Source: Centroberyx gerrardi
Taxonomy: Eukaryota > Chordata > Actinopteri > Beryciformes > Berycidae
Length of the DNA: 64,000 bases
Reading direction: 5' to 3'
Assembly (NCBI RefSeq): GCF_048128805.1
Contig: NC_136012.1
Coordinates: 10,452,621 to 10,516,620 of the forward strand
In this document: positions 1-12,004 of the stretch, one piece after another
Position numbering within the stretch: position 1 is the stretch's first letter
Layout: each line of letters starts with the position of its first letter
Notes under the pieces: model-generated
What the model saw: the letters and a program-made list of their open reading frames with translations, nothing else
Told to the model about the DNA's origin: nothing
The model's database searches: none
Program-made: the position numbers and the translations under genes

Positions 1-846
1 AACTTTCCTCACATCCTCTGAAACATGTCCAAAATCATAAGTTACATCTCCATGTACACCTTCATCTGCATCAGTAGCAGTCACTGTTAACACTACTGTA
101 TCTAGAGGAGAGTTCTCAGGCAGACTCGATTCATATACGGCCTGGCTAAACACTGGAGCATTATCATTAGCATCCAGTACAGTGATGTGTATTAGTACAG
201 TACCTGATCTTTGTGGTGTGCCACTATCAGTAGCTGTGAGAAGCAAATTAATCTCCTGTTGTTTCTCGCGGTCAAGCTCTTTTTCAAGAACAAGCTCAAT
301 ACTATTGCCATTAACAGCCAGAAGAAAATTATCATTCTTTTCCAGATTGTATCCCTGAACTGAATTTTGTCCTACATCGGCGTCACGTGCCTCCTCTATC
401 AAGAAACGAGCTCCTCTGTCTGCTAACTCGCTAATTTCAATATTGATGGATTCTTCGTTAAATTGTGGGGAGTTGTCGTTAATATCTTGAACGTGTAGAC
501 TAATACGATGCAGCTCTAGAGGATTCTCCAGCACAAGTTCATGTTGTAGGATGCATGACGCCTTTTCCCCACAAAACCCCTCTCGGTCAATCCTGTGGGC
601 TACAATTAAATCTCCGTTACTTAGGTCGATGTCGCAATACCTTTTGCGATTCCCTTCGGTATCAATACGGGCCTTTCTAGTGGGTAGATTGCCCGTCTCC
701 AGCCCGAGATCCTTCGCTATATTCCCAATAACAGATCCGCGTTTCATCTCCTCTGGAAAAGAATAGCTCACATCTCCATATACGGAATGCCACGGAAGCA
801 AGAAAACGAAGCAGCACATGAGTAAGGTGAATCCTTTGTGCCCCAT
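1..846 (-). CDS. pcdh2g: V1: protocadherin gamma-like variable exon, 5' part (cut by window edge)
   Basis: Only the first 282 codons are in the window: signal peptide (MGHKG start, residues 1-24), EC1, EC2 and the first part of EC3, stopping at the equivalent of [11 protein letters not shown]1 has the family's Cys-X5-Cys loop, and the EC1/EC2 and EC2/EC3 linkers carry DINDN and DANDN calcium motifs. It is nearly identical to V5 over this whole length, with a handful of substitutions (for example LPTRK against LSTRK, VAHRID against VADRID), and its upstream spacer also matches that of V5. I see no stop in frame. The start is set by homology with V5 and by the promoter element about 200 bp upstream. 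EC4 to the tail lie left of the window, so completeness cannot be judged. Confidence 0.93.
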   Translation of the reverse strand, partial: MGHKGFTLLMCCFVFLLPWHSVYGDVSYSFPEEMKRGSVIGNIAKDLGLETGNLPTRKARIDTEGNRKRYCDIDLSNGDLIVAHRIDREGFCGEKASCILQHELVLENPLELHRISLHVQDINDNSPQFNEESINIEISELADRGARFLIEEARDADVGQNSVQGYNLEKNDNFLLAVNGNSIELVLEKELDREKQQEINLLLTATDSGTPQRSGTVLIHITVLDANDNAPVFSQAVYESSLPENSPLDTVVLTVTATDADEGVHGDVTYDFGHVSEDVRKV

Positions 847-1043
847 TGTAGCAATGTAGTGCTTATAGAGGAGCAGCCTTCGCTTAGATGAACCAATACA
901 GTAAGGGTTATACAATCAACGAAAATCGACCGCTCTCCACAGTTATTGTGTCTGCAGCCTCGCCAGTCAACAGCAACTCAAGAATGACTCCTTGTATTCG
1001 TCTACACATCAGAGGGTGGAGTAATGGAAATATTTAGTGTAGA

Positions 1044-1067
1044 CTGGCAGATAGCGACACCGTGAGT
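1044..1067 (-). promoter_or_regulatory. CSE promoter element of V1
   Basis: Plus strand reads ctggcagatagcgacaccgt; the minus strand has the CGCT core of the conserved protocadherin promoter element, a CTCF-type site. It lies about 200 bp upstream of the V1 ATG. A second conserved box (GGTGGA at 1015-1020) lies between it and the gene. Confidence 0.8.
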
Positions 1068-2673
1068 GGAGTTAAGAAATGGCGGATAAGAGATATTTGT
1101 TCCCTTTAAGCACATGTGTAATCATGATATTAATTTAATATAAAAACGATTGAAATCGGTGCTCGTGTACGCAGATTTATAAACTAGATACTCAAACGAT
1201 ATAAGTACATATATCAGGCAATTGTATTCATCAAGTAAAACAGCATAATTCCAGGGAATGCAACTAGGCTGTTATTTTTTTTTTTTTTTTACTGTTATCA
1301 AAACGCAATCAATTACGTGTCCTCAATATGTTATAATCAGGTCTTGTTTAGACTGGTAGAGGAGATTTGGATGCATGGCAAGGAAAGTGAAGGGACCATT
1401 ATCGTGGATGAAAATAGTTTCTTCAAAGCCCAGGACACGCTGCAAACAAACTAAAACGGTCAAAGATCGCCTCCAACTCAAAATGACATCATGTGACGTG
1501 AAATCTAACTGCTAACAGGTCGTCGATAAAACTGTGGAATAAGCTGACATTAAATCCTGCCATTGGAAAGAAACCGAACATCACGGACAACTGGATTTCT
1601 GTGGAGAAGCACACTTTCCCACCGTAGTATTGCTTTAGAATAGCATTTATCATTCTCAGTATAAAACGTTCCTCCTCCATAATCCTATCACTTCACTCTG
1701 GCTACAGTAGGTAGAAGACTAGTCAGAAAAAAGTTTTAACAACGCTGTATAGTTGATGTTGTACGTATGAATCAATATGTATGAAAATAACCTACAAGCG
1801 TGACAGCCGAACTCATTCACAAGTTTTCTTAAAATTTGTGTTCTTTGTAAATCAAGACTAAATCACATAGGACAGAAAATGACTGCTGCACTGGTCTCTA
1901 TGGTTGAAACTTTCAAGCATGTTGCACTTCTGACCATACCCCAATCAGCGGTGCCAAAGCGGGTGTTTTCTATTATCTGTCGAAGGCAAAATATCTACTT
2001 TGACATCACTGAACACATGACATCACTATGAGGTCTGTAATTACTTAAAGTGTTTGCATACATAATAAAACTTAGCAGAAACTTTCCAACCACACGTAGA
2101 TTTTTATCTGACCAAAAAAACAAAAAAAAACAATCCAGGTAAGAAAAAAAACATGATGGTGAAATGTTCGTGGAAACGTTTCTATACTTTAAGGTCAAAT
2201 CTGATTGCTCGCACGTTGCGTGAATGAGGCCCAATTCTCTCTACAAAAGGAAATTCATTGCTGCTAACTGTAGCCTATTGGAAAGGATGTCTGAGGGACT
2301 TTAAGAAGGCGCCTTTAACACCGCACGTCATATAAAAGCATAGATGCTCAGACGGATCAAACCCCCGGTAAACTCCTCCACTGCTTCCACTGGATAGTAA
2401 GACATATAAATACATTGACATTATGTTCTCACGGGTTACTTTAAGGGCTCAACAAGAAAAAAACAGAGGTTAACTAATCCTAATAACAAAGCATGTCTGT
2501 GTTGATGCAATTCCCAAGATACAAACATCAATTGCATGAGACGTATCAAGCCCCAACAAAGTGGATGTCAAGGAAAGGAGCCTTACGTAATATTTGATCA
2601 TATTGGAAAGTTATTTTTACAAATGCAGAAAACCAAAACGGTCGCAAAAGCAGCATGAACAATTGATTGGCAG

Positions 2674-2694
2674 TTCAGCACCATGGACAGAGAC
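2674..2694 (+). promoter_or_regulatory. RE1/NRSE (REST site) upstream of V1
   Basis: TTCAGCACC-AT-GGACAG followed by AGAC matches both half-sites of the REST/NRSF element with canonical spacing. About 1.6 kb upstream of the V1 promoter element. The paralogous site is at 23283. Confidence 0.8.
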
Positions 2695-2766
2695 ACTTAA
2701 GAATAATTCAGCGAATGAAATAATCTTCTGAGACGCAAACATCAGACAAGTAACATACAAACTGAC

Positions 2767-2821
2767 GATAGATAGATAGATAGACAGATAGACAGATAGA
2801 TAGATAGATAGATAGATAGAT
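2767..2821. repeat. (GATA)n microsatellite
   Basis: About 13 tetranucleotide units with some GACA interruptions, 70 bp from the RE1 site. The duplicate at 23377 is a purer GATA run. Confidence 0.95.
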
Positions 2822-3294
2822 CTCGTGAAATCCTTTAAAGCCCGTCGAAAAAAATGAAGGCAAACCACAATAGGCACAACTACCCATTATAACGCACAAA
2901 GTACATTTAAGATCTAAGGTGTTCAGACAACGTCGTCAGTAGGCTATGAGTTGGATAAGGAATCCCAAATAACACGTTTTCACTTTTAAAGGACAAAAAA
3001 GGTGTGGTCAGAAATTACGTTTCAAATAATTAAGCGATTTATTTTAGAAAAGTCGACATCACTGTTTATTCATAGGGATATTCATATCACTGGGACGTGC
3101 CAATGAGGTCAATAGCCATTAAAAACAAGCATACATTTTTATGAACAGCATGGTTTGGACAAACCAAAACAGTTGTTTCTATTCACCTACAGGGAAAGAC
3201 CAAGAAAAACTGACATATTTTAAAAGAACCTGAATAAACGGACTCGGCAAGTTTGATAAATCTTGTCCAATTGAAATCTGAAACTTGCCCCTAC

Positions 3295-5709
3295 CTCCGG
3301 GGAACCATCAGAATCTCCAAATGCCTCAGCAAAGTCAGATGGACTTTTCCTCAGAGTCTGGTCAGCAGGCAGCGTGGTGTCGTTGTAAGATCTCACGAAC
3401 TTGAAGTCACTGGTTCTAGAACCCGTTGTCAAGTAGGCGTCATAATTGTAGGTGCTGCGTAAAGTTCCTGTGCCGTCAACCTCTGCGTAATTGGGAGGGA
3501 GATAAGCGCTGGGGATGGCGACAGCTCCGTCAAACAACAGTCTAGGCTTTCTCCTGCGACAAAACCTCACACCCAGGATGACAATCATGAAGGTCAGGAA
3601 AAAGGTGGAGACGGACACCAGCGCGATGATCAGATATGAGGTCAGCTTGGAGTGGCTTTCATCATAAGACATATCCTTCAGTTCTGGCACTTCAGCCAAG
3701 TTATCAGAAATGAGTAAATACATGGCACAGGTGGCAGAGAGAGGAGGCTGTCCGTTATCTTTCACTGCCACAATAAGGTTCTGTTTCATGTTGTCAGATT
3801 CAGAAATGTCCCGCTGTGTCCTGATCTCTCCGCTGTGGAGACCAATAGTGAAAAGTCCCGGATCAGTGGATTTGACTATATGATAGGACAGCCAGGCATT
3901 CTGCCCGGAGTCCGCGTCCACCGCTATCACCTTGGACACCAGAGAGCCTCCGTGCGCAGCTTTGGGGACTAGCTCGGTCATGAAGGAGTTGCCCTCCGGA
4001 GCGGGGTACAGTATCTGAGGAGAGTTGTCGTTCACATCCGTTATGAAAACACTGACAGTCACGTTGCTGCTTAACGGAGGAGAACCGTTGTCTCTGGCCA
4101 TCACGTGGACTTTAAAGCTCCTGAACTGTTCATAATCAAACGACCTCACAGCGTGGATCACCCCCGTGTCTCCGTTAACGGATAGATAGGAGGATACTGG
4201 GGCGCCGTTCACATCACCAGGTAAGATAGAGTAAACCACTGTTCCGTTCTGACTCCAGTCTGGGTCTCCAGCAGTAACTGAGCATAAAGTGGAGCCAGGT
4301 TTGTTATTTTCAGACACATAGGCGCTGTAGACCTGTTCCTCAAACACAGGTGGGTTGTCGTTGACGTCGGCTACTGACAGCTGAACAGTTTTAGAGGAGG
4401 ACAGAGGCGGAGAGCCCTCGTCCGTGGCAGTGATTGTAATGTTGTAATCAGACACTAGCTCACGATCCAGTTGGCCCGTGGTCACCAGAGCAAAGTAGTT
4501 TTTGATGGAAGGAACCAACTTAAAAGGGACGTTTTGTTGAATGGAGCAGCGGACCTGTCGGTTGTTCTCAGAGTCTCTATCCTGCACGTTAATGATGCCC
4601 ACCTCTGTACCAGGTGACACGTTCTCTGGAATGGAATTAGTCAGCGATTTCAGATTTATCATCGGGGCGTTGTCATTTACATCCGTAATCTCAATTATTA
4701 ATGTTGCGTATGACGCCAATCCAAGACCATCTTTAGCGCTAATCTGCATTTCGTATGACGACTCTTTTTCAAAATCAATAGATCCAGCCACTCTAACGTC
4801 TCCTGTTTTAGGGTGTAGAGAAAAGACATTGCTATTTTCATCAGAAACATGATCAAACCCATAGGTAACTTCGCCATTCACACCCTCGTCTGCATCAATA
4901 GCACTGACTGTAAGCACTACAGTATCTAGAGGAGAGTTTTCAGGCAAACTGGCTTTATAGACGGCTTGGCTAAACACCGGTACGTTATCATTGGCATCCA
5001 GTATAGTGACGCGTATGACTACAGTGCCTGACCTCTGAGGAGAACCACCATCGAATGCGGTAAGCAATAGCATAATCTCTTGTTTTTCTTCCCTGTCTAA
5101 TTCTTTGTCTAATACTAATTCACCATATTTTCGTCCACCACCTTTAGTGTTTACATTTAATGCGAAATGGTCATTCTGTTGAAGTGTATAGCCCTGAACA
5201 GCATTTTCTGCAATGTCTCCATCGTGCGCCTCGTCCAGAAGAAAACGTGCACCCTTGTCCGCTGATTCTCGAATTTCAATTTTTAATAAATCCTCTTTAA
5301 ACTGCGGCGAGTTGTCATTAATATCTTGAACACTGATACTAATGCGGTGCAGTTCTAATGGATTTTCCAGAACAAGTTCCTGTTTTAAAACACACGATGC
5401 CTTTTTCGCACAAAGCCCTTCTCTGTCAATCCTTTCATGTACAGTCAAGTCTCCGGTATTTAGATTAACACCACAATACTGAATGTTGTTGCCTTCAATA
5501 TCAATACGGGCTTTGCGAGCGGACAGTCTACCCAGTTCAAGTCCTAGATCCTTGGCTATATTTCCAATCACAGATCCACGTTTCATCTCCTCCGGAACAG
5601 AGTAGCTCACGTCTCCATAGGCAGAGTGCAAAATAAGAAAAATAAAAGCAACGCCATGGCAGTGTAGCGCAAATCTATTGTGTCTCATCATTACAATGAA
5701 AAGGTCCAC
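3295..5709 (-). CDS. pcdh2g: V2: protocadherin gamma-like variable exon
   Basis: 805 codons. Homophilic cell-adhesion receptor of neurons, expressed from its own promoter and spliced to the shared constant exons. Signal peptide at the N-terminus (three possible Met codons, at 5709, 5691 and 5688; MMRHNRF could be the true start). EC1-EC6 follow with linker motifs DINDN, DANDN, DVNDN, DVNDN and DVNDN. The membrane helix is [19 protein letters not shown] and on, followed by [10 protein letters not shown] and the cytoplasmic tail. The donor is GAG|GTAGGG at 3295; the frame beyond it is intron. V6 is its close duplicate (about 97% alike by eye; V2 has one extra residue, DENSN against DNSN, in EC3). 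EC5 has TAGDPDW where most exons have TARDPDW. Confidence 0.96.
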
Positions 5710-5904
5710 AACAAATCCAGGTCTGCTTCTCGATGTATATCAAAATATATCACTGATACTTCTTTGGTTTTATCCAATACACAAAAGTCGTTATGTTGCA
5801 GTTCTATTGTGAAGCTTCCTCACTCAAATGGAGCACAGTACCAGAATTTCGCTTTGTATTCGTCAACACCAATGGGTGGAGGGTGGTTGTGCCTCCTACC
5901 TTAG

Positions 5905-5928
5905 TTGGTACATAGCGACACCAAGAGC
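5905..5928 (-). promoter_or_regulatory. CSE promoter element of V2
   Basis: Core agcgacacc on the plus strand (GGTGTCGCT on the transcribed strand), about 200 bp upstream of the ATG. The accompanying GGTGGA box is at 5875-5880. Confidence 0.8.
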
Positions 5929-7146
5929 ATTTTTCAGATATAACACTGCAATGTATGATTTTTACAGAATAAATGAAACATAAGTCGCACGGTATGATAA
6001 CCCTTTAAAGCCAGTGAATCTAAACCCAAATAGAAAATTGCCTTTGCCTAAGACAAGATATAAAATGATTTCACCACACGTGATAAAATAATGAAAGTGA
6101 AGAGAAAGAAAATGTGTATTAATATTAAATATGAATACGTGGATAAGAATCTTATCATATGTGTCCAGCTATATTTGACACGTTTAGTTGAACAAACTTT
6201 TACTTCATAAAACTACTCCAGATAACGCAAGCCTACAAGAAAGACGGACAGCGAAGAGTTCATTTGGCAAAACAGATAAACACCATTCCTGAAAAAATAG
6301 AACAGACTGTTTTTGTAAGGCTTCACGGACTTTCTGAATCGAAACCCATTTTGTCAGAAAATCTTTAGTATTATTACTGCCTGGTGTAATACATTACTAG
6401 TTTGATTGTTTGATTTATATTACTTGGAAAAAAAGACTTATAGAAATGAATACAAATGGAGTCATCTGTTTTTGCAAATGAACTCTTAATTTGTAAATGT
6501 GAAGATGAGAAAAGAATGCACTGCAATGTTATTTTCAAGTTGCCTTTTATCTTACAAATCCATGTTACACTATAAATTATACTTTTGATCCAAGTGCAAT
6601 TTTGATATACATCGCTGACAAAAAAGGAGTCATCATGTCCGTCATAACACTCCCCTAATGATCCAATTTTATGGCCATACGCCTTGACCAAATATAGCAA
6701 ATGAAAACATTGTCCTAAAACGTCTTCAAAGATCCTTCTTTTTTACTAACCCTATTACGATCCGAAGGTGATTTCCTTCTTTTCTGATTTCACGTCTCTG
6801 TCCCTCCTCTCTCTCTCTCTCTAATGAAAGTGTGCCCATCCCTTTCCAGAGACGACAACTACCAAAAAAGACAGTGAGGTTCCACTGCCAAAACACAGAG
6901 AACACAGTTGCTGTTTTTCCAACTTGTGCAAGACGTTACAATAATATCCAAAAACAGTAATGAGCTCTAAATCAGTATTTATTGAAAGAGCCATGTTCAG
7001 TATGTTGGATCAAACCAAAAACTTAAGTATGGTGAAATATGTTGGACCATATTTCTTGAAAAAAATATTAGCAACAGAAAAAACGACGCCAGCATGAGAA
7101 GACAGAGAGTCGGCTTATCGTAAAAATGCATAGAGATCACACGCAT

Positions 7147-7167
7147 TTCAGCACCAAGGACAGAGAA
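7147..7167 (+). promoter_or_regulatory. RE1/NRSE upstream of V2 (first)
   Basis: TTCAGCACC-AA-GGACAG, both half-sites intact. The paralogous site is at 27519. Confidence 0.78.
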
Positions 7168-7382
7168 ACTAAAAACGGCATGCAAACGGCATGTAGTTTT
7201 ATCAATGTTAGACATAGGCTACAGACAGACAGGCGCGCGTCCAGGCAGACAGATAGATCGACTGAGAGGAAAGAAAATTGAAACTGACTAGCCTCCTACT
7301 TGACTGAGACATTAACAACATTAGCACACTAACAGGGGCGGGTAAGTAGTTCCTCAAGGACGCGTCAAGAGGTTATAGACAG

Positions 7383-7403
7383 TTCAGCACCAAGGACAGA
7401 GAC
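7383..7403 (+). promoter_or_regulatory. RE1/NRSE upstream of V2 (second)
   Basis: TTCAGCACC-AA-GGACAG, 236 bp from the first site. The paralogue at 27745 has one change in the left half-site. Confidence 0.78.
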
Positions 7404-7832
7404 ACAATAAGACAGATGAGTGAATAAAAGACTTATTCCAAGACAGAGTGCATAGCTAGAAAGCTAGAGATAATAGCTATCAAATGAGATGGAAAGAATA
7501 CAAACATGTCACAATGACATGCAGACCACTCCTTGATTGATAAAAACTGACCACTGAATGTAGCTTGGATAATAAAAAAATTAATAAAAAAAAGTTATCC
7601 TCAACGTGAACTGAGACCACAAAATGATATAACACCGGGGCGTCCCAATGAGGTCAACAGCCATTAAAACAAGCATACATTTTTATGAACGGCATGGTGT
7701 GGACAAACCAAAACAGTTGTTTCTGTTCACCTACGAGGAAAGACCAATACAAATTGGCATATATCTAAAGAAACTGGCGGACTCGGCAAGTTTGACAAAT
7801 CTTGTCCAATTGAAATCTGAAACTTCCCTTAC

Positions 7833-10226
7833 CTCCGGGCAACCATCAGAATCTCCAAATGCCTCAGCAAAGTCAGATGGACTTTTCCTCAGAGTCTGGT
7901 CAGCAGGCAGCGTGTTGTCGTTGTAAGATCTCACGAACTTGAAGTCACTGGTTCTAGAACCCGTTGTCAAGTAGGCGTCATAATTGTAAGTACTGCGTAA
8001 AGTTCCTGTGCCGTCAACCTCTGCGTAATTTGGAGGGAGATAAGCGCTGGGGATAGCGACCGCTCCGTCAAACAACAGTCTGGGCTTTCTCCTGCGACAA
8101 AACCTCACACCCAGGATGACAATAATGAAGGTCAGGAAAAAGGTGGAGACGGACACCAGCGCGATGATCAGATAAGAGGTCAGCTTGGAATTGCTCTCAT
8201 CATAAGACATATCTTTCAGTTCTGGCACTTCAGCCAAGTTATCAGAAATGAGTAAAAACATGGCACAAGTGGCAGAGAGAGGAGGCTGCCCGTTATCTTT
8301 CACTGCCACAATAAGGTTCTGTTTCATGCTGTCAGATTCAGAAATGTCCCGATGTGTCCTGATCTCTCCGCTGTGGAGACCAATAGTGAAAAGTCCCGGA
8401 TCAGTGGATTTGACTATATGATAGGACAGCCAGGCGTTCTGGCCGGAGTCCGCGTCCACCGCTATCACCTTGGACACCAGAGAGCCTCCGTGCGCAGCTT
8501 TGGGGACTAGCTCGGTCATGAAGGAGTTGCCCTCCGGGGCGGGGTAAAGTATCTGAGGAGAGTTGTCATTCACATCCGTTATGAAGACGCTGACGGTCAC
8601 GTTGCTGCTGAGCGGAGGAGAACCGTTGTCTCTGGCCATCACGTGGACTTTAAAGCTCTTGAACTGTTCATAATCAAACGACCTCACAGCGTGGATCGCG
8701 CCCGTTTCTCCGTTAACTGATAGATAGGAGGATACCGGGGCGCCATTCACATCACCAGGTAAAATAGAATAAATCACTGTGCCGTTTTGTCTCCAGTCTG
8801 GGTCTCGAGCAGTAACAGTGCATAAAGTGGAGCCAGGTTTGTTATTTTCAGTCACGTAGGCGCTGTAGACCTGTTCCTGAAACACAGGTGGGTTATCGTT
8901 GACATCAGCAACAGATAATTGAACAGTTTTAGAGGAGGACAGAGGCGGAGAGCCCTCGTCGGTGGCAGTGATTGTAATGTTGTAATCAGACACTAGTTCA
9001 CGGTCCAGTTGGCCCGTGGTCACCAGAGAATAGTAGTTTTTGATGGAGGGAACCAATTTAAAAGGGACGTTTTGTTGAAGAGAGCAGCGGACCTGTCGGT
9101 TATTCTCAGAGTCTTTATCCTGCACGTTAATGATGCCCAGCTCTGTACCAGGTGACACGTTCTCTGGTATGGAATCAGTCAGCGATTTCAGATAAATCAC
9201 TGGCGCGTTGTCATTCACATCTGAAATATCTATAATCACTTTTGTATCTGAAGAGAGACCATAGCCATCTTTGGCCTCAACGAACATTTCATATTTGGAT
9301 CCCTCCTCATAGTCAATGTCACCTGTTACAATAATCTGTCCTGTTTTCTGATCTAGTGAAAAAAGCTTTCGTGACTTATCAGAGAGTCGGCTAAATTCAT
9401 ATGTAACTTCACCATTGACACCCTCGTCTGCGTCTGTTGCACTTACTGTAATTACTGGGGTTTTCAACGGAGAGTTTTCCAGTAGACTAGATTTATAAAC
9501 CACCTCGCTAAATACTGGGGCGTTATCATTAGCATCCAGTACAGTGACGTGAATGACTATAGTACCTGATTTTTGAGGAGAACCACCATCTAGAGCTGTG
9601 AGCAATAATTTCGTTTCCTGCTGCTCCTCTCGGTCTAACTCCTTGTCTAAAACCAATTCGCCATATTTACTACCAGCAGTTGTTGTTTGAATATTCAAAA
9701 CAAAGTGGGCATTTTGTTGCAAGCTGTAGCTCTCAACGGAATTCTGCCCTATATCTGCATCATGGGCTGCATTAATGCGATACCTAGCTCCTTTGCCAGC
9801 TGATTCTGTAATTTCCAGCTTTACTGTATCCTTCGGGAAAATGGGTGCATTATCGTTTATATCTTGGATCTGCAGGGATACACGGTGTAATTCTAAGGGA
9901 CTCTCCAACAGCAAATCGAATTTAAGAATGCACGAAGGCTTGTCTCCACAATGCTCCTCTCTGTCTATTCTTTCCGCAACAATTAAATCCCCGCTTCGAA
10001 GATCGATACCACAATATTGTCTGTCGTTCGCTTCAGTGTCAATACGAGCTTTGCGAGCAGACAATCTGCCCACGTCAAGACCGAGATCCTTGGCGATATT
10101 TCCAATTACAGATCCGCGCTTCATCTCCTCCGGTATAGAGTAGCTCAGGTCTCCATGTGCGTAGTGCAGGACAGCGAAGAAAAAGACAAAGCCATAGCTT
10201 TGAAGAACGTACCCTCTGTGTACCAT
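7833..10226 (-). CDS. pcdh2g: V3: protocadherin gamma-like variable exon, no second copy
   Basis: 798 codons from [10 protein letters not shown], chosen over an upstream in-frame Met at 10301 because it aligns with the other starts and gives a normal signal peptide ending near HYAHG. EC1 carries Cys-X5-Cys (CGDKPSC). EC2 is the longer type with a [14 protein letters not shown] strand. EC3 is distinct from all other exons in the window. From EC4 on it has the shared sequence, with small differences such as QEQVYSAY and GETGAIHAV in EC5. The donor is GAG|GTAAGG, closest to consensus among the exons here. This exon has no duplicate in the second block; its place there is taken by the chimeric V7. 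Its promoter element has a changed core (see 10446). Confidence 0.96.
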
Positions 10227-10445
10227 CCTCGTAAAAGCAGTACTATCCACAAAACAATTGCTTGTAACTGTTGTTTCGAGCCAGCTCGAGAATGAATTCA
10301 AAATGCAATATTAGACCAAACTACCAGGACGAATGTAGGCCTTCCATACCATTTGTCGTCCGCACTGCATATGTAAAACCTCAGCTTTGTGGTGGATCCC
10401 GATAACGGCTGCTGTGCAAAGGAGACTGAATATTTTACTCCTTTG

Positions 10446-10469
10446 TTGGTGTATAGTGACACCATGAGT
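10446..10469 (-). promoter_or_regulatory. CSE promoter element of V3, altered core
   Basis: Position and flanks (gtatag.gacaccatgagt) match the other copies, but the plus strand reads agtgac where all other copies have gcgac. The CGCT core is therefore CACT on the transcribed strand, a change expected from CpG decay. Confidence 0.7.
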
Positions 10470-10728
10470 ACACATGAAATATAACAGATTCACAGAGATG
10501 ATTAAATTAATGTAAGTAAATACCCAATTAACTCATGTAGTCGTTTGACCTCTAATTTTGATCATTTTAAACAAAAAATGAAATAAATTACTTGTATCAA
10601 ATATAATAATACGCATACCAATACCCATAAGAAATTTGCTATTAATGTGTCAAATGGTAACAGTAGGACATATGATATTATCATAGCAAGAATGGTAACT
10701 GTTCCTGGAAGATGCACAGTTACGGGCT

Positions 10729-10749
10729 TTCAGCACCAAAAGAGGGGAT
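10729..10749 (+). promoter_or_regulatory. Decayed RE1 upstream of V3
   Basis: The left half-site TTCAGCACC is intact, but the right half (GGACAG) is replaced by AGAGGG. It is in the expected place, 260 bp upstream of the V3 promoter element. Confidence 0.4.
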
Positions 10750-11945
10750 GTTAAGTAGCAGAAATTAAGCTCTTGAATTAAAGAATATTTAAAGGTATGT
10801 GGGAATTTATCAGAGTCAAGTTAACACTTCCTATGAAGTATGTGTTTATAGAACATTATAAGTGTAGTTATAACACACTATAAACACGTTTACAATGACT
10901 TATGACACATCTATAAGCAACTATTTATGTGGGGTAACTTTTTCCGCAATTTCCTAATAATTTCGTAGAAAGGAACTGCTAATCCCTTCATAGTATGCTT
11001 GACTTGGTAGGGTTTAGATGTAGCGTGTAACTTAATGTTCTGAATAGAAAGAGATATTGATGGTAGTGTGTGATGTAAAGTAGTGTTGTTAATAACAAGG
11101 TGCAGGTGACAGAGAAAGTAGTGTAGTGGACTTGGGTCTACTCTTGGTCTGAGTCTGGGCAAAGAGGGGGGTGTTTCTGGGACGCTGGAATACACTAGTG
11201 ATCCTTCTTGAGGTGTCGTGGACCTAATTCAACGAAACATCGGTGAAGGAGGGTGCCCACTTGATAACCCCAATGATTTGCCTACACTCACTCTGAAACT
11301 AGAGTAGGTAGCTGGTGAATGTTGATGCCTGTCTTATGTTGCTGTAAATTTATGACGGTGTAGCCTGATGTTTTCTATGTTACTCATTGGTATGGTAGTA
11401 TAATTCTGTTGAATTCTGAATTGGGCCTCTATATGAATGCTCACCTTGGATTATGGCACAAGGGATATTAACATCATGTGTATTGATAAATGCTAGTAAG
11501 TTTCCTGGAAAGAACCATTACATTATATACTAATTATAGGGAAAATAGAGAAAGAGTTGATTAGTTGGTAAGTACCTCCAATTTCTTCTGGAGTTTCCAA
11601 GACAGAACCATGAAATGTAGTAGTTATATAGAAAATTAGAAATCAGAGGAAGGAATTCAACAAATAACGATATTATATAATTATATGAATAATGATTGGG
11701 TTACCAAATTGACCTCTGCCTATTATTTTTCCAAAAAATAGTTTACAGTTTTGCAGTTCTTTCCAGGAAATTATTTTAAAAAATTACAGTATCTTTTCGA
11801 CTCCACCAGACTGCTTACATTTTCTATATGACTACTACCTAATTTCATGGTTTGTTCCAGGAAACCTCTAGCCTGATATTCAGACTGAATGGCCATTTCA
11901 TTATCACTCCATGATTCAGTCTGACATTGCCTCCTTGTTAGTCGT

Positions 11946-11949
<4 letters not shown>

Positions 11950-12003
<54 letters not shown>
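11950..12003. repeat. (TG)n microsatellite
   Basis: An uninterrupted TG run of about 26 units. Confidence 0.97.

Positions 12004-12004
<1 letters not shown>

Larger units (their letters stand above)
847..3294. other. Spacer V1-V2: promoter of V1, microsatellite, 3' flank of V2
   Basis: No gene is seen. From right to left it holds the 3' intronic flank of V2 (about 3050-3294), a GATA microsatellite, an RE1 site, AT-rich sequence and the V1 promoter. It aligns along most of its length with the V5-V6 spacer (21650-23905). About 190 bp near 2090-2280 are missing from the other copy. A poly-T tract sits at 1268-1290. Confidence 0.8.
5710..7832. other. Spacer V2-V3: promoter of V2, two RE1 sites, 3' flank of V3
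   Basis: No gene is seen. It aligns with the V6-V7 spacer (26318-28190), except that about 220 bp around 6255-6480 are missing in that copy. A short CT run lies near 6805-6821. The last 180 bp before V3 are the conserved 3' intronic flank shared by V2, V3, V6, V7 and V9. Confidence 0.8.

Noticed and set aside
1-846. V1 as a truncated pseudogene
   Set aside because: It stops at the window edge, not at a lesion; the visible part is open and has an intact promoter element.
2767-2821. GATA tetranucleotide array as a CRISPR-like or regulatory repeat
   Set aside because: It is a simple microsatellite without spacers, of variable purity between duplicates.
3220-3294. Coding continuation after the last Glu of the exons (VGASFRF and similar)
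   Set aside because: It lies beyond a GT donor shared by all exons and differs in length and sequence between them. In this family the exon is spliced to constant exons here.
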